DNA of 8,383 nucleotides, taken from the NCBI GenBank assembly GCA_964370035.1, contig CAYJGT010000065.1, positions 1 to 8,383 on the forward strand. Reading direction: 5' to 3'. This stretch comes from CAYJHC01 sp964370035. Its GTDB lineage: Bacteria; Bacillota; Clostridia; Peptostreptococcales; Anaerovoracaceae. This document shows, piece after piece, positions 1-5,925 of the stretch. Position 1 is the first letter of the stretch, and the number at the start of each line of letters is the position of its first letter. The notes beneath the pieces were generated by a model. That model had not been told where the DNA came from. It worked only from the letters and a program-made list of their open reading frames with translations, and searched no databases. The position numbers were made by a program, and so were the translations under genes.

Positions 1-12
1 GCATACAACCTT

Positions 13-50
13 ATAAATAATCAATTTCAAGTTTACTAAAGATTATTTAT
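13..50. repeat. 10-bp inverted repeat just after hypB
   Basis: ATAAATAATC at 13-22 and GATTATTTAT at 41-50 are perfect inverted copies around an 18-base spacer. They lie within 10 bases of the hypB stop codon, where the 3' end of the leftward operon could be. The stem is made almost only of A and T and is not followed by a T tract in the leftward direction, so it is a poor intrinsic terminator. It could be a weak 3' stabilising hairpin or a chance pairing in AT-rich DNA. Confidence 0.3.
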
Positions 51-56
51 ATATTC

Positions 57-743
57 TTATATTATTTCTTTATATTTTCCAACCAACCATTCGGCTAATT
101 CTTTAAACCCTTCCCCTGTTGTTCCAGAAACTTTAAATATAGGCGCTTCCTTGTTTAAAGCCTTAAGACCTTTCATAAAAAAGTCTTCGTCAAATTGAAC
201 ATAGGGAGCAAGATCCATTCGGTTCAAAACAACTACATCTGCATTTTCAAAGGCTAGAGGATATTTATACGGCTTATCACTGCCTTCTGTAACTGTTGAT
301 ATTAGCATTTTTATATGCTCTCCAATACTGAATTCAGCTGGGCAAACCAAATTGCCGATATTTTCAATAAACACTATGCCTTTTTCGTCTAAAGGCATTC
401 TCTTTACCGCATTTTCAATCATTGGAGCGTCTAAATGGCAAGCTCCAAAAGTATTTATTTGTAAAGTTTCAATTCCCAAAGATATAAATTCTTGTGTATC
501 AATATCCGACTCGATGTCTCCTTCAATTACATATGGTTTTAGTTGAAGGCCTTCTTTTTCGGCTATTTCTTTTACATATTTTATAATGTTTTTTAAAGCC
601 GTTGTTTTGCCTACTCCTGGTGCACCCATTTCATTAACAACTAATAACCCCTTCTCTTCCATATCTTCTTTTATATGTTCTGCAATATGGTCATTCTCAT
701 CCATAATATCTTCAATCACATTTATTTTTCTAATATCATGCAT
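57..743 (-). CDS. hypB: HypB, GTPase for nickel insertion
   Basis: 228-residue SIMIBI-class GTPase that works with HypA in the cytoplasm to deliver nickel to metalloenzymes, classically the large subunit of [NiFe]-hydrogenase. Visible motifs are the Walker A GAPGVGKT (residues 40-47), EGD (74-76), INTFGACHLDA (96-106) with the Cys102-His103 metal pair, IENIGNLVCPA (126-136) with Cys134 as third metal ligand, and EGSDKPYKYP (153-162). The guanine-specificity motif reads NRMD (174-177) where NKxD is usual. The N terminus has neither a CxxGCxC nickel motif nor a His-rich stretch, so this is the short form with only the G-domain metal site. The start is fixed by AAAGGAG a few bases upstream. It is the last gene of the leftward operon visible here, 59 bases after hypA. 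Family assignment is firm; which enzyme it serves is unknown. Confidence 0.95.
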   Translation of the reverse strand: MHDIRKINVIEDIMDENDHIAEHIKEDMEEKGLLVVNEMGAPGVGKTTALKNIIKYVKEIAEKEGLQLKPYVIEGDIESDIDTQEFISLGIETLQINTFGACHLDAPMIENAVKRMPLDEKGIVFIENIGNLVCPAEFSIGEHIKMLISTVTEGSDKPYKYPLAFENADVVVLNRMDLAPYVQFDEDFFMKGLKALNKEAPIFKVSGTTGEGFKELAEWLVGKYKEII

Positions 744-802
744 ATTTCTTCTCCTTTGTTAGTGGTTTTTATTTATACTCTTTTGCTCTTTTTATTATGC
801 TA

Positions 803-1144
803 TTATTCAACTTGAATTGATTCAATAAAAAACTCTTTGCCAATTTCTGAAGGCCCCCCTTCTCCACCACATAGAGGACATTCAAAAGACAGAGGTTTTT
901 TATAAAAATATTGTTTACACCCTCTGCATATTAATTTAGGTTTTACGGGAATAATATTAATTTTAGCCCCTTCACATGGAGTTTCTTTCCCAATAAGGTC
1001 GAAGTACATTTGAATAGACTCTCCAATAAAACCAGAATATTCTCCTACTACCAAATCTATTTCTTTAACCTTCTTAGCTCCTGCTTCTTCACATTGTCTT
1101 GTAGCAATTTTTATTATTTGTTCCGTTATCGGATATTCGTGCAT
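803..1144 (-). CDS. hypA: HypA, nickel metallochaperone
   Basis: 113-residue HypA/HybF protein, the small chaperone that binds Ni(II) at its N terminus and hands it on together with HypB. The protein begins MHEYPITEQ, giving the Met1-His2-Glu3 nickel site, and carries a zinc-site with two CxxC pairs (Cys73/Cys76 and Cys89/Cys92) inside LICRGCK and FECPLCGG. The open frame extends nine codons further to a GTG at 1171. I chose the ATG at 1142-1144 because the family needs MHE at the very N terminus and GAAGGGAAG precedes this ATG. Length matches the usual 110-120 residues. It lies 47 bases after hydF and 59 bases before hypB on the same strand, in an apparent operon with [FeFe]-hydrogenase maturases; hypC, hypD, hypE and hypF are not in the window. 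Confidence 0.94.
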   Translation of the reverse strand: MHEYPITEQIIKIATRQCEEAGAKKVKEIDLVVGEYSGFIGESIQMYFDLIGKETPCEGAKINIIPVKPKLICRGCKQYFYKKPLSFECPLCGGEGGPSEIGKEFFIESIQVE

Positions 1145-1191
1145 ACTCTTCCCTTCAATATATACAATCACTCCGAATAATTATAACATAT

Positions 1192-2388
1192 CTAATCAAT
1201 CTTATCCAATATGCCTGCTGCCGTAGCTAGGAAAATTCCATAGTTCGTAACATTTACCTTATGTGCCTTAATTCTTTCCAGCCTATTCATCATAAGTTTT
1301 CTGTTAAACATACATCCTCCACAATGTATTACCAAGTCATATTTACCAATATCCTTTGGAAAGTCGTTTCCTGAAACCACATCCACCTTGACCCTGTCAC
1401 CATATTGTTTCTTTAAAATACCTGGGATTTTTATTCTTCCAATATCTTCATTTTGCGGAGCATGGGTACAGGCCTCAGCAACTAGCACACTTAAGTTTCT
1501 GTCTTTCGGAATCTGACCGAAGGCCTTTATTCCCTCTTCAAAAAGTCTTCTATCGCCCTTATATTCTGCAAAGAGTACCGAAAAAGAAGTAAGCCTTGAT
1601 TCCTTTGGCTTTCTGTCATAAACATAAGGAAAAACCTGAGAGTCTGTAATTATTAAGTCTGGCGCCACCTTTAACTTTTCCAAAGCCGCTTCCATTCTAT
1701 CGTGGGTTACCGACACGACAGTACATTTGTTATCAAGTAAATCTCTAGTAGTTTGAACCTGAGGAAGTATCAGTCTCCCTTTTGGCGCTCCAATATCCTG
1801 AGGCATAATCAGAAGAACTAGGTCCCCTTCTTTCACATGATTAAATGTTAGTGAAAGGTCTTCGAATTTATCTGGCATAACTGCCAAAATTTTTTCAATC
1901 AGCTTTTCTCTACCTAATCTTTTTTTCGCATTAACAACTATTGGTACTTGTCCAAAAGTTTTTTCTCCACTAAGGCTTAGTTCTTCCTTCTTCTGTTCAT
2001 CAAAAGAAAAATCATTTACGACTATAATTAACGGTATTTTTCTCTTCTTTATCTCCTCAGCCCACTTTTTTTCGTATGAAAATTCGGCATCAGAAATCAC
2101 CATTAAAGCTACATCTGTTTTTTCCAAAACATTCTCAGTCTTCTCTACTCTAAGCCTTCCTAAATCTCCTTTATCATCAAAGCCTGCTGTATCAATTAAC
2201 ATACATGGGCCTATACCTATAATCTCCATAGCCTTATATACAGGGTCAGCTGTAGCCCCCTTTGTTTCAGACACTATAGCAATATCTTGATTAGTAATAG
2301 CATTTAACAGAGTTGATTTTCCACTATTTTGTTTTCCAAATATTCCAATATGCAGCCTATTCGCTGCAGGAGTTTCATTTAAACTCAT
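1192..2388 (-). CDS. hydF: HydF, [FeFe]-hydrogenase maturation GTPase/scaffold
   Basis: 398-residue maturase on which the 2Fe subcluster of the H-cluster is carried before transfer to apo-HydA. The N-terminal Era/TrmE-like GTPase domain shows P-loop GKQNSGKS (residues 18-25), a switch-I stretch GATADPV (44-50) and the G3 motif DTAG (66-69). The expected G4 NKxD is not visible: the matching strand reads VVNDFSFD (123-130). The middle is the dimerisation domain. The C-terminal cluster-binding domain has the family signature CxH (Cys307, His309) and HCxxC (His355, Cys356, Cys359). The ATG at 2386-2388 is preceded by GGGAGG, a good ribosome binding site. An 81-base gap with two hairpins separates it from hydG upstream; hypA follows after 47 bases. 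Identification is firm because all iron-sulfur ligands are present. Confidence 0.96.
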   Translation of the reverse strand: MSLNETPAANRLHIGIFGKQNSGKSTLLNAITNQDIAIVSETKGATADPVYKAMEIIGIGPCMLIDTAGFDDKGDLGRLRVEKTENVLEKTDVALMVISDAEFSYEKKWAEEIKKRKIPLIIVVNDFSFDEQKKEELSLSGEKTFGQVPIVVNAKKRLGREKLIEKILAVMPDKFEDLSLTFNHVKEGDLVLLIMPQDIGAPKGRLILPQVQTTRDLLDNKCTVVSVTHDRMEAALEKLKVAPDLIITDSQVFPYVYDRKPKESRLTSFSVLFAEYKGDRRLFEEGIKAFGQIPKDRNLSVLVAEACTHAPQNEDIGRIKIPGILKKQYGDRVKVDVVSGNDFPKDIGKYDLVIHCGGCMFNRKLMMNRLERIKAHKVNVTNYGIFLATAAGILDKID

Positions 2389-2416
2389 GATCCGCCTCCC
2401 ACTCTATTTTTGTCTT

Positions 2417-2457
2417 GGTTATTATTTTTAATAACCGTATAAGGTTTATTTCAAACC
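2417..2457. repeat. Two hairpins between hydG and hydF
   Basis: Two small inverted repeats lie in the 81-base gap. GGTTATT/AATAACC (2417-2423 with 2430-2436, 6-base loop) and GGTTT/AAACC (2443-2447 with 2453-2457, 5-base loop). Because both contain GGTT/AACC cores, the outer arms could also pair with each other, giving an alternative fold. No T tract follows in the leftward direction, so neither looks like a terminator. A processing or stability element that sets hydF-hypAB levels apart from hydEG is possible but inferred. Confidence 0.45.
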
Positions 2458-2469
2458 AAACTTTCAGCA

Positions 2470-3891
2470 TTAAAATCTAAAGTCTCTTTCTCCATTTGCT
2501 ATTTTCTCTAAATTCTTTAATGTTACTTCTTTAGCTTTTTCGTTAGGTATGGTCTTTACATCATTTTCAATTAATTTTTCAATTTCAATTTTAGTCGCTT
2601 CATCAGCATAGTCTTCTGCATATTCCTTTATTGTCAATAGAGCATTAGGTTGACAGACATTTTTTATCTGTCCACTTTTTGCAAGGCTCATAAATCTATC
2701 CCCTGTTCTGCCTTCTTTATAACATGCAGTACAGAAACTTGGAATATGATCAGTCTCAATTAGCCATTTAACCACTTCATCTAAAGTTCTTTGGTCTGAA
2801 ATATCAAACTGTTTAGAGTTATCTTCTTCAGGTTCTTCTTCTGCATATCCACCTACAGAAGTCTTAGAACCTCCACTTATCTGAGATGCCCCAATATCAA
2901 TTGCCATGCCTCTTACTTTCTCTGATTCCCTAGTAGAGACTATTATTCCAGTATAAGGAACAGCAAGTCTGAGGGTAGCTATTATCTTCTCAAAAAGTTC
3001 ATCTGAAATAGAGTTGTCATCAAAATCAGTTTCATCGACACCTTCAGCAGGACAGATTCTAGGTACACTGATAGTATGTGGCCCTACTCCAAATCTAGCT
3101 TCTAAATGTTCAGCGTGCATAAGCATTCCAACAAAGTCATATTTATATAAATTTAGTCCAAATAAAACCCCTACTCCTACATCATCAATTCCACCTTCCA
3201 TTGCCCTATCCATGGCCTCAGTATGGTATTCGTAATTATGCTTCGGTCCTGTAGGATGTAATTCTAAGTAAGTTGGCTTATGATATGTTTCTTGGAAAAG
3301 TATGTATGTTCCAATTTCCGCCTCATGAAGTTTTCTATAATTCTCCACTGTTGTTGCCGCAATATTTACATTGACTCTTCTAATCGCCCCATTTTTATGT
3401 TTTATTCCATAAATTGTTTTAATTGATTCTAAAACATATTCTATTGGATTATTAGTTGGATCTTCCCCTGCTTCAAGAGCTAACCTTTTATGACCCATAT
3501 CTTGCAATGCTATTACTTCGTTTTTAATTTCTTCTTGAGTTAATTTCTTTCTGCTTATACTGTCATTTTTATAATGGAAAGGGCAATATACACAACCGTT
3601 CACACAGTAATTAGATAAATAAAGTGGCGCAAAGAGAACAATTCTATTTCCATACACATCTTTTTTAATATCTTTTGCAACAGAAAATATTTTCTTCTTC
3701 ACTTCCTCATCTTCATTCAGCAAAAGTATTATGGCCTCCTTGTAACTAAGGCCTTTTCTCTCTTCTGCTTTTTTGATGATGCCATTTACTAATGTTATAT
3801 TGTTCTTGTTTTCTTCAGCAAATTCTAATGTTTTTACGATTTCCTCATGATTAATGAATTCTGCTGCCTTTTCTGATTTTGGATTATACAT
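2470..3891 (-). CDS. hydG: HydG, radical SAM tyrosine lyase
   Basis: 473-residue radical SAM enzyme that cleaves L-tyrosine to p-cresol and dehydroglycine and converts the latter to the CO and cyanide ligands of an Fe(CO)(CN) synthon for the H-cluster. The radical SAM cluster motif CxxxCxxC is Cys96, Cys100, Cys103 in NYCVNGCVYCPF. The HydG-specific C-terminal auxiliary cluster motif CX2CX22C is intact (Cys387, Cys390, Cys413), which separates it from ThiH. Other family stretches are LEAGEDP (139-145), HPTGPKHNYEYH (212-223) and PRICPAEG (277-284). Length is normal. The ATG at 3889-3891 begins three bases after the hydE stop and has only a weak ribosome binding site within the hydE end, so translation is probably coupled to hydE. 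Confidence is very high. Confidence 0.97.
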   Translation of the reverse strand: MYNPKSEKAAEFINHEEIVKTLEFAEENKNNITLVNGIIKKAEERKGLSYKEAIILLLNEDEEVKKKIFSVAKDIKKDVYGNRIVLFAPLYLSNYCVNGCVYCPFHYKNDSISRKKLTQEEIKNEVIALQDMGHKRLALEAGEDPTNNPIEYVLESIKTIYGIKHKNGAIRRVNVNIAATTVENYRKLHEAEIGTYILFQETYHKPTYLELHPTGPKHNYEYHTEAMDRAMEGGIDDVGVGVLFGLNLYKYDFVGMLMHAEHLEARFGVGPHTISVPRICPAEGVDETDFDDNSISDELFEKIIATLRLAVPYTGIIVSTRESEKVRGMAIDIGASQISGGSKTSVGGYAEEEPEEDNSKQFDISDQRTLDEVVKWLIETDHIPSFCTACYKEGRTGDRFMSLAKSGQIKNVCQPNALLTIKEYAEDYADEATKIEIEKLIENDVKTIPNEKAKEVTLKNLEKIANGERDFRF

Positions 3892-3894
3892 AAT

Positions 3895-4887
3895 TTACAC
3901 GGGCACTTTACCTAACGCTCTAATTTGTGCCTCTAACTCCTTTCTATCTTCAATAACATTTGTCTTTTTCATATTTGACGGATAAATTTCATACAATTCT
4001 TTAAACTTATCCGGCGTTACCTTTTTCATAATTACATTTGCCCCACAAGAGAACACCTCGTCTTTTTCCTTACTATCAATAACTCCTAATGAAGTTGTTG
4101 CCGGAAGGTTAATTTTTCCCATTAATATCCTTGTAAGGGCTATTGCTCTCTTGGTAAGCTCTGTGCTCCCCCTAGGTTGACCTTTTAACGGTGTGTCAGG
4201 GTGAGGTATAAATGGGCCTATTCCTGCCATATCGCAAGGAATATCCGCTAAAAACAGAATATCATCTGCGATAGTATCTAGAGTTTGCCCTGGAAGTCCT
4301 ATCATAAAACCGCTTCCAGCCTCATACCCTAATTTTTTCAAATTTCGAAGACAGGCCTCTCTGTTCTCCCAAGTACTGTATGTGTGCAGTTGGGAATAGA
4401 TTTTTTCATCACTGCATTCATGCTTCAGTAGATATCTATCTGCCCCGCATTCCTTCAGATACTTATACTCCTCGTAAGGTCTTTCTCCCATACTTAAAGT
4501 GATTTTCACCCCTGTCTTTTTTAATTCCTTTACCACTTTCCCTATATCTTCTGCGGAATAAGTAAAATCCTCTCCCGATTGAAGCACTATAGTTTTATAT
4601 CCAGCATCCCAAGCTTCTTTTCCAACTTCAATAATTTCATCAATAGGCATTCTGAACCTTTCTAATTTATTGTTATGGCAGTTAAGCCCACAGTAAGTAC
4701 AGTCCATTCTACAGTAATTTGAAAACTCCAGAATTGCTCTTATATGAACTTCTTTGCCATAAATCAACTCCTTTATTTCATTTGCTCTCTTGTAGTAAGG
4801 CGTAAAATCTTCTAAGGAAAGAAGCTTGCCCAAAGTAGCCTTATCTAAACCTGTATTTAATTTTTCACTTATGCCTATATTATTCAA
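3895..4887 (-). CDS. hydE: HydE, radical SAM H-cluster maturase
   Basis: 330-residue radical SAM protein needed to build the H-cluster bridging ligand, acting on the iron synthon made by HydG. The SAM cluster motif CxxxCxxC is Cys59, Cys63, Cys66 in NYCRMDCTYCGLNC. Other typical stretches are QSGED (103-107), GLPGQT (197-202) and GPFIPHPDTPL (224-234). The optional second cluster (CX7CX2C near the C terminus in some HydE) is absent: only one cysteine, Cys281, lies in the last third. The start is a TTG (4885-4887) behind AGGTGG with short spacing; no in-frame ATG gives a full-length N terminus. It is 3 bases from hydG and 106 bases from the TM1266-type gene. Both spacing and strand fit one operon. 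Confidence 0.96.
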   Translation of the reverse strand: MNNIGISEKLNTGLDKATLGKLLSLEDFTPYYKRANEIKELIYGKEVHIRAILEFSNYCRMDCTYCGLNCHNNKLERFRMPIDEIIEVGKEAWDAGYKTIVLQSGEDFTYSAEDIGKVVKELKKTGVKITLSMGERPYEEYKYLKECGADRYLLKHECSDEKIYSQLHTYSTWENREACLRNLKKLGYEAGSGFMIGLPGQTLDTIADDILFLADIPCDMAGIGPFIPHPDTPLKGQPRGSTELTKRAIALTRILMGKINLPATTSLGVIDSKEKDEVFSCGANVIMKKVTPDKFKELYEIYPSNMKKTNVIEDRKELEAQIRALGKVPV

Positions 4888-4937
4888 ATTTCCACCTATC
4901 TTTTCTTCAAAGGCTATTTACTTTACATTCTTTGCCT

Positions 4938-4965
4938 ATTATACACAGCTTGGTGCACTATTAAG
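4938..4965 (-). promoter_or_regulatory. Possible weak internal promoter before hydE
   Basis: Leftward TATAAT at 4938-4943 in the 106-base gap between the TM1266-type gene and hydE. No convincing -35 sits at the right distance: the 16-base spacing gives CTTAAT, and TTGAAA lies 22 bases away. It might add basal expression of hydE-G-F that bypasses the leader terminator, but a lone -10 in AT-rich DNA is weak evidence. Confidence 0.25.
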
Positions 4966-4993
4966 TTTCAAATTTAATTACTAAATTTTCAAA

Positions 4994-5251
4994 TCATCCT
5001 TCATCGGGAAATTCCATAGAATATAGAGTTTTAACTTGAACTCCTTCTATTTTTCCGATTTGCCCAGCGACCGCACTTATCACCTGATTAGGGGCATCTA
5101 GCACAACACTGATTATATTTATACCTTTTTCTCGGTATGGAATTCCCATTCTTCCAACTATATAATCACCATAATCCGAAAGTATACTATTCACTTCTTC
5201 GGTCATTTCTCTATTTTCTATAACTATTCCTACCACTGCGATTCTGCTCAT
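4994..5251 (-). CDS. TM1266-family putative hydrogenase-system regulator
   Basis: 85-residue protein resembling the TM1266 family, small ACT/NikR-like ferredoxin-fold proteins found next to [FeFe]-hydrogenase maturation genes and annotated as putative iron-only hydrogenase system regulators. Recognisable parts are the N-terminal strand MSRIAVVGIVIENRE, the central GRMGIPYREKGINIISVV (about 33-50) and the second half with the pattern of a helix and a last strand (VQVKTLYSMEF). There is no DNA-binding domain beyond this single fold, so direct regulation is unproven. The frame opens with adjacent GTG and ATG codons (GTGATG); I chose the ATG at 5249-5251 because GGAGG then has a 6-base spacer. 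It is the first gene of the operon, and its ribosome binding site touches the T tract of an intrinsic terminator, so expression depends on read-through or another promoter. Confidence 0.85.
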   Translation of the reverse strand: MSRIAVVGIVIENREMTEEVNSILSDYGDYIVGRMGIPYREKGINIISVVLDAPNQVISAVAGQIGKIEGVQVKTLYSMEFPDEG

Positions 5252-5254
5252 CAC

Positions 5255-5515
5255 TTTCCTCCATAAAAAATTCCTCTAGCCTAAAGCTAGAGGAATAGCA
5301 AATCAAAAATATGTTGATTGAGTTTAATAAAGTTTATAATCTCTTATCAACTCTTACACTTTCTTGTTTCTATTATGTCCGTCTTGCTTTCAGGCAATTG
5401 CCTTGTCATCAGATGAAGTTTGTTGTTATTGTTAATATACCCATTTTTTTACTAGTAACTCAAATTATCTAGATTATATCAAAAATCACTTTTAAGGCTT
5501 TGTGATATTTTTGAC
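5255..5515 (-). promoter_or_regulatory. Structured 5' leader of the hyd operon, likely attenuator
   Basis: The leftward transcript predicted from the promoter at 5522-5550 has a leader of about 260 bases. It holds, in RNA order, a 5'-end hairpin (5502-5514 with 5479-5489: TCAAAAATATCAC against GTGATTTTTGA, with a two-base bulge), a 12-base palindrome AGGCAATTGCCT (5392-5403), a hairpin with outer stem GTTGAT/ATCAAC (5346-5351 with 5313-5318) and inner GAG/CTC, and finally a terminator (5270-5296). This arrangement suits a riboswitch, a protein-bound attenuator or a processed leader. I find no T-box sequence and none of the consensus cores of the common riboswitch classes I remember. I also found no convincing antiterminator partner for the terminator stem. 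Function is inferred from layout. Confidence 0.55.
5264..5296 (-). terminator. Intrinsic terminator immediately before the operon's first gene
   Basis: Leftward hairpin with perfect 11-base arms ATTCCTCTAGC (5296-5286) and GCTAGAGGAAT (5280-5270) around a 5-base loop, followed at once by a run of T. The sequence then reads TTTTTTATGGAGG, so the T tract abuts the ribosome binding site of the TM1266-type gene. There is no room for a promoter between terminator and gene. In the rightward direction the hairpin is not followed by T, so it acts only leftward. Confidence 0.85.
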
Positions 5516-5521
5516 TCTCTC

Positions 5522-5550
5522 AGTCTACTTCAAATCCAAAGAATTGTCAA
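5522..5550 (-). promoter_or_regulatory. Promoter for the hyd operon leader
   Basis: Leftward TTGACA (5550-5545), a 17-base spacer and TAGACT (5527-5522) form a sigma-A type promoter with a consensus -35 and a 4/6 -10. The predicted start is near 5515. A second TATAAT occurs leftward at 5478-5473, but without a good -35 partner. Confidence 0.55.
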
Positions 5551-5567
5551 TCATAATCAAGTACTAC

Positions 5568-5600
5568 AATTTCCCGAAATTTCCCAAATTACCCCAAATT
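5568..5600. repeat. Helically phased C-rich decamers upstream of the hyd promoter
   Basis: Three consecutive 10-base units, AATTTCCCGA (5568-5577), AATTTCCCAA (5578-5587) and ATTACCCCAA (5588-5597), place C tracts at 5573, 5583 and 5592, one helical turn apart on the same face. They begin about 18 bases upstream of the -35 of the leader promoter, where an activator would bind. They may be tandem sites for a regulator. The G runs on the other strand are only three, so a G-quadruplex is not expected. Confidence 0.4.
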
Positions 5601-5633
5601 AAAACACTATAATCTCCTAATTAATAAATCAAT

Positions 5634-5884
5634 AAACAAAAAGGCAGAGATAACCCTGCCTTTGCCCCTATCAAATAAACCACCACTAGAATTAATCATT
5701 GTACAATACAGTTTTATTTTCTCTCCAGATAATACTAAGAATCCTAACCAACTTTGAATATTCCCTTATGGAATTTTTTGTCCTAACCAATTATATTTCC
5801 GAATTATTCTGAGTCACTCTTTGTAGTATTTCATACCTAACCATACGCTACAACTAAAACAAAACTTCATCACAATGATTAATT
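5634..5884 (-). ncRNA. Candidate structured noncoding RNA of unknown family
   Basis: A leftward RNA of about 250 bases is suggested by a promoter upstream, a terminator at the end, and long-range pairing. AATTAATCATTGT at the predicted 5' end (5884-5872) is perfectly complementary over 13 bases to ACAATGATTAATT near the 3' part (5702-5690), which would close a domain of about 195 bases. Inside are three exact copies of TGGTTAGG (5843-5836, 5789-5782, 5750-5743). The first lies in the loop of a hairpin with stem TTGTAG/CTACAA. The second lies inside a hairpin closed by GAATA/TATTC. No open reading frame of meaningful length fills it. It could be a trans-acting RNA, a 6S-like RNA or an upstream riboswitch; I recognise no family. 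A mobile element with terminal inverted repeats is the main alternative, but no target-site duplication is visible. Confidence 0.45.
5638..5663 (-). terminator. Intrinsic terminator of the candidate ncRNA
   Basis: Leftward stem AAAGGCAG (5663-5656) and CTGCCTTT (5647-5640) with an 8-base loop, continuing into TTTTTGTTT. It ends whatever is transcribed leftward from upstream and insulates the hyd promoter region that follows. In the rightward direction only three T follow the stem, so it is much weaker there. Confidence 0.8.
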
Positions 5885-5890
5885 TCCAAT

Positions 5891-5919
5891 ATTTTATATT
5901 ATTTATTAAAATTTTTCAA
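5891..5919 (-). promoter_or_regulatory. Promoter candidate for the ncRNA
   Basis: Leftward TTGAAA (5919-5914), 17-base spacer, TAAAAT (5896-5891). The predicted start near 5884 coincides with the first base of the 13-base closing helix, which supports both calls. The surrounding DNA is very AT-rich, so the match alone is modest evidence. Confidence 0.45.
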
Positions 5920-5925
5920 CAATTT

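Noticed and set aside
1145..1171. Longer HypA starting at GTG 1171.
   Set aside because: The nickel site needs His2 and Glu3 at the N terminus, which only the ATG at 1144 provides, and that ATG has the better ribosome binding site.
5388..5412. Hammerhead-ribozyme-like core in the hyd leader: CTGATGA, a small palindromic stem, then GAAA.
   Set aside because: The stem after CTGATGA is offset by two unpaired bases, the usual G-C closing pair is missing, and I find no partner strands for stems I and III or a cleavage triplet.
5380..5412. Loose resemblance of GGCAA...GAAA...GGAC in the leader to a c-di-GMP-I (GEMM) riboswitch.
   Set aside because: The conserved GGCAAACC, the GCAAAGC segment and the second helix are absent.
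5690..5884. Reading the 13-base inverted repeats as terminal repeats of a MITE.
   Set aside because: No flanking target-site duplication is visible, and a matching promoter and a terminator bracket the unit. Kept only as an alternative.
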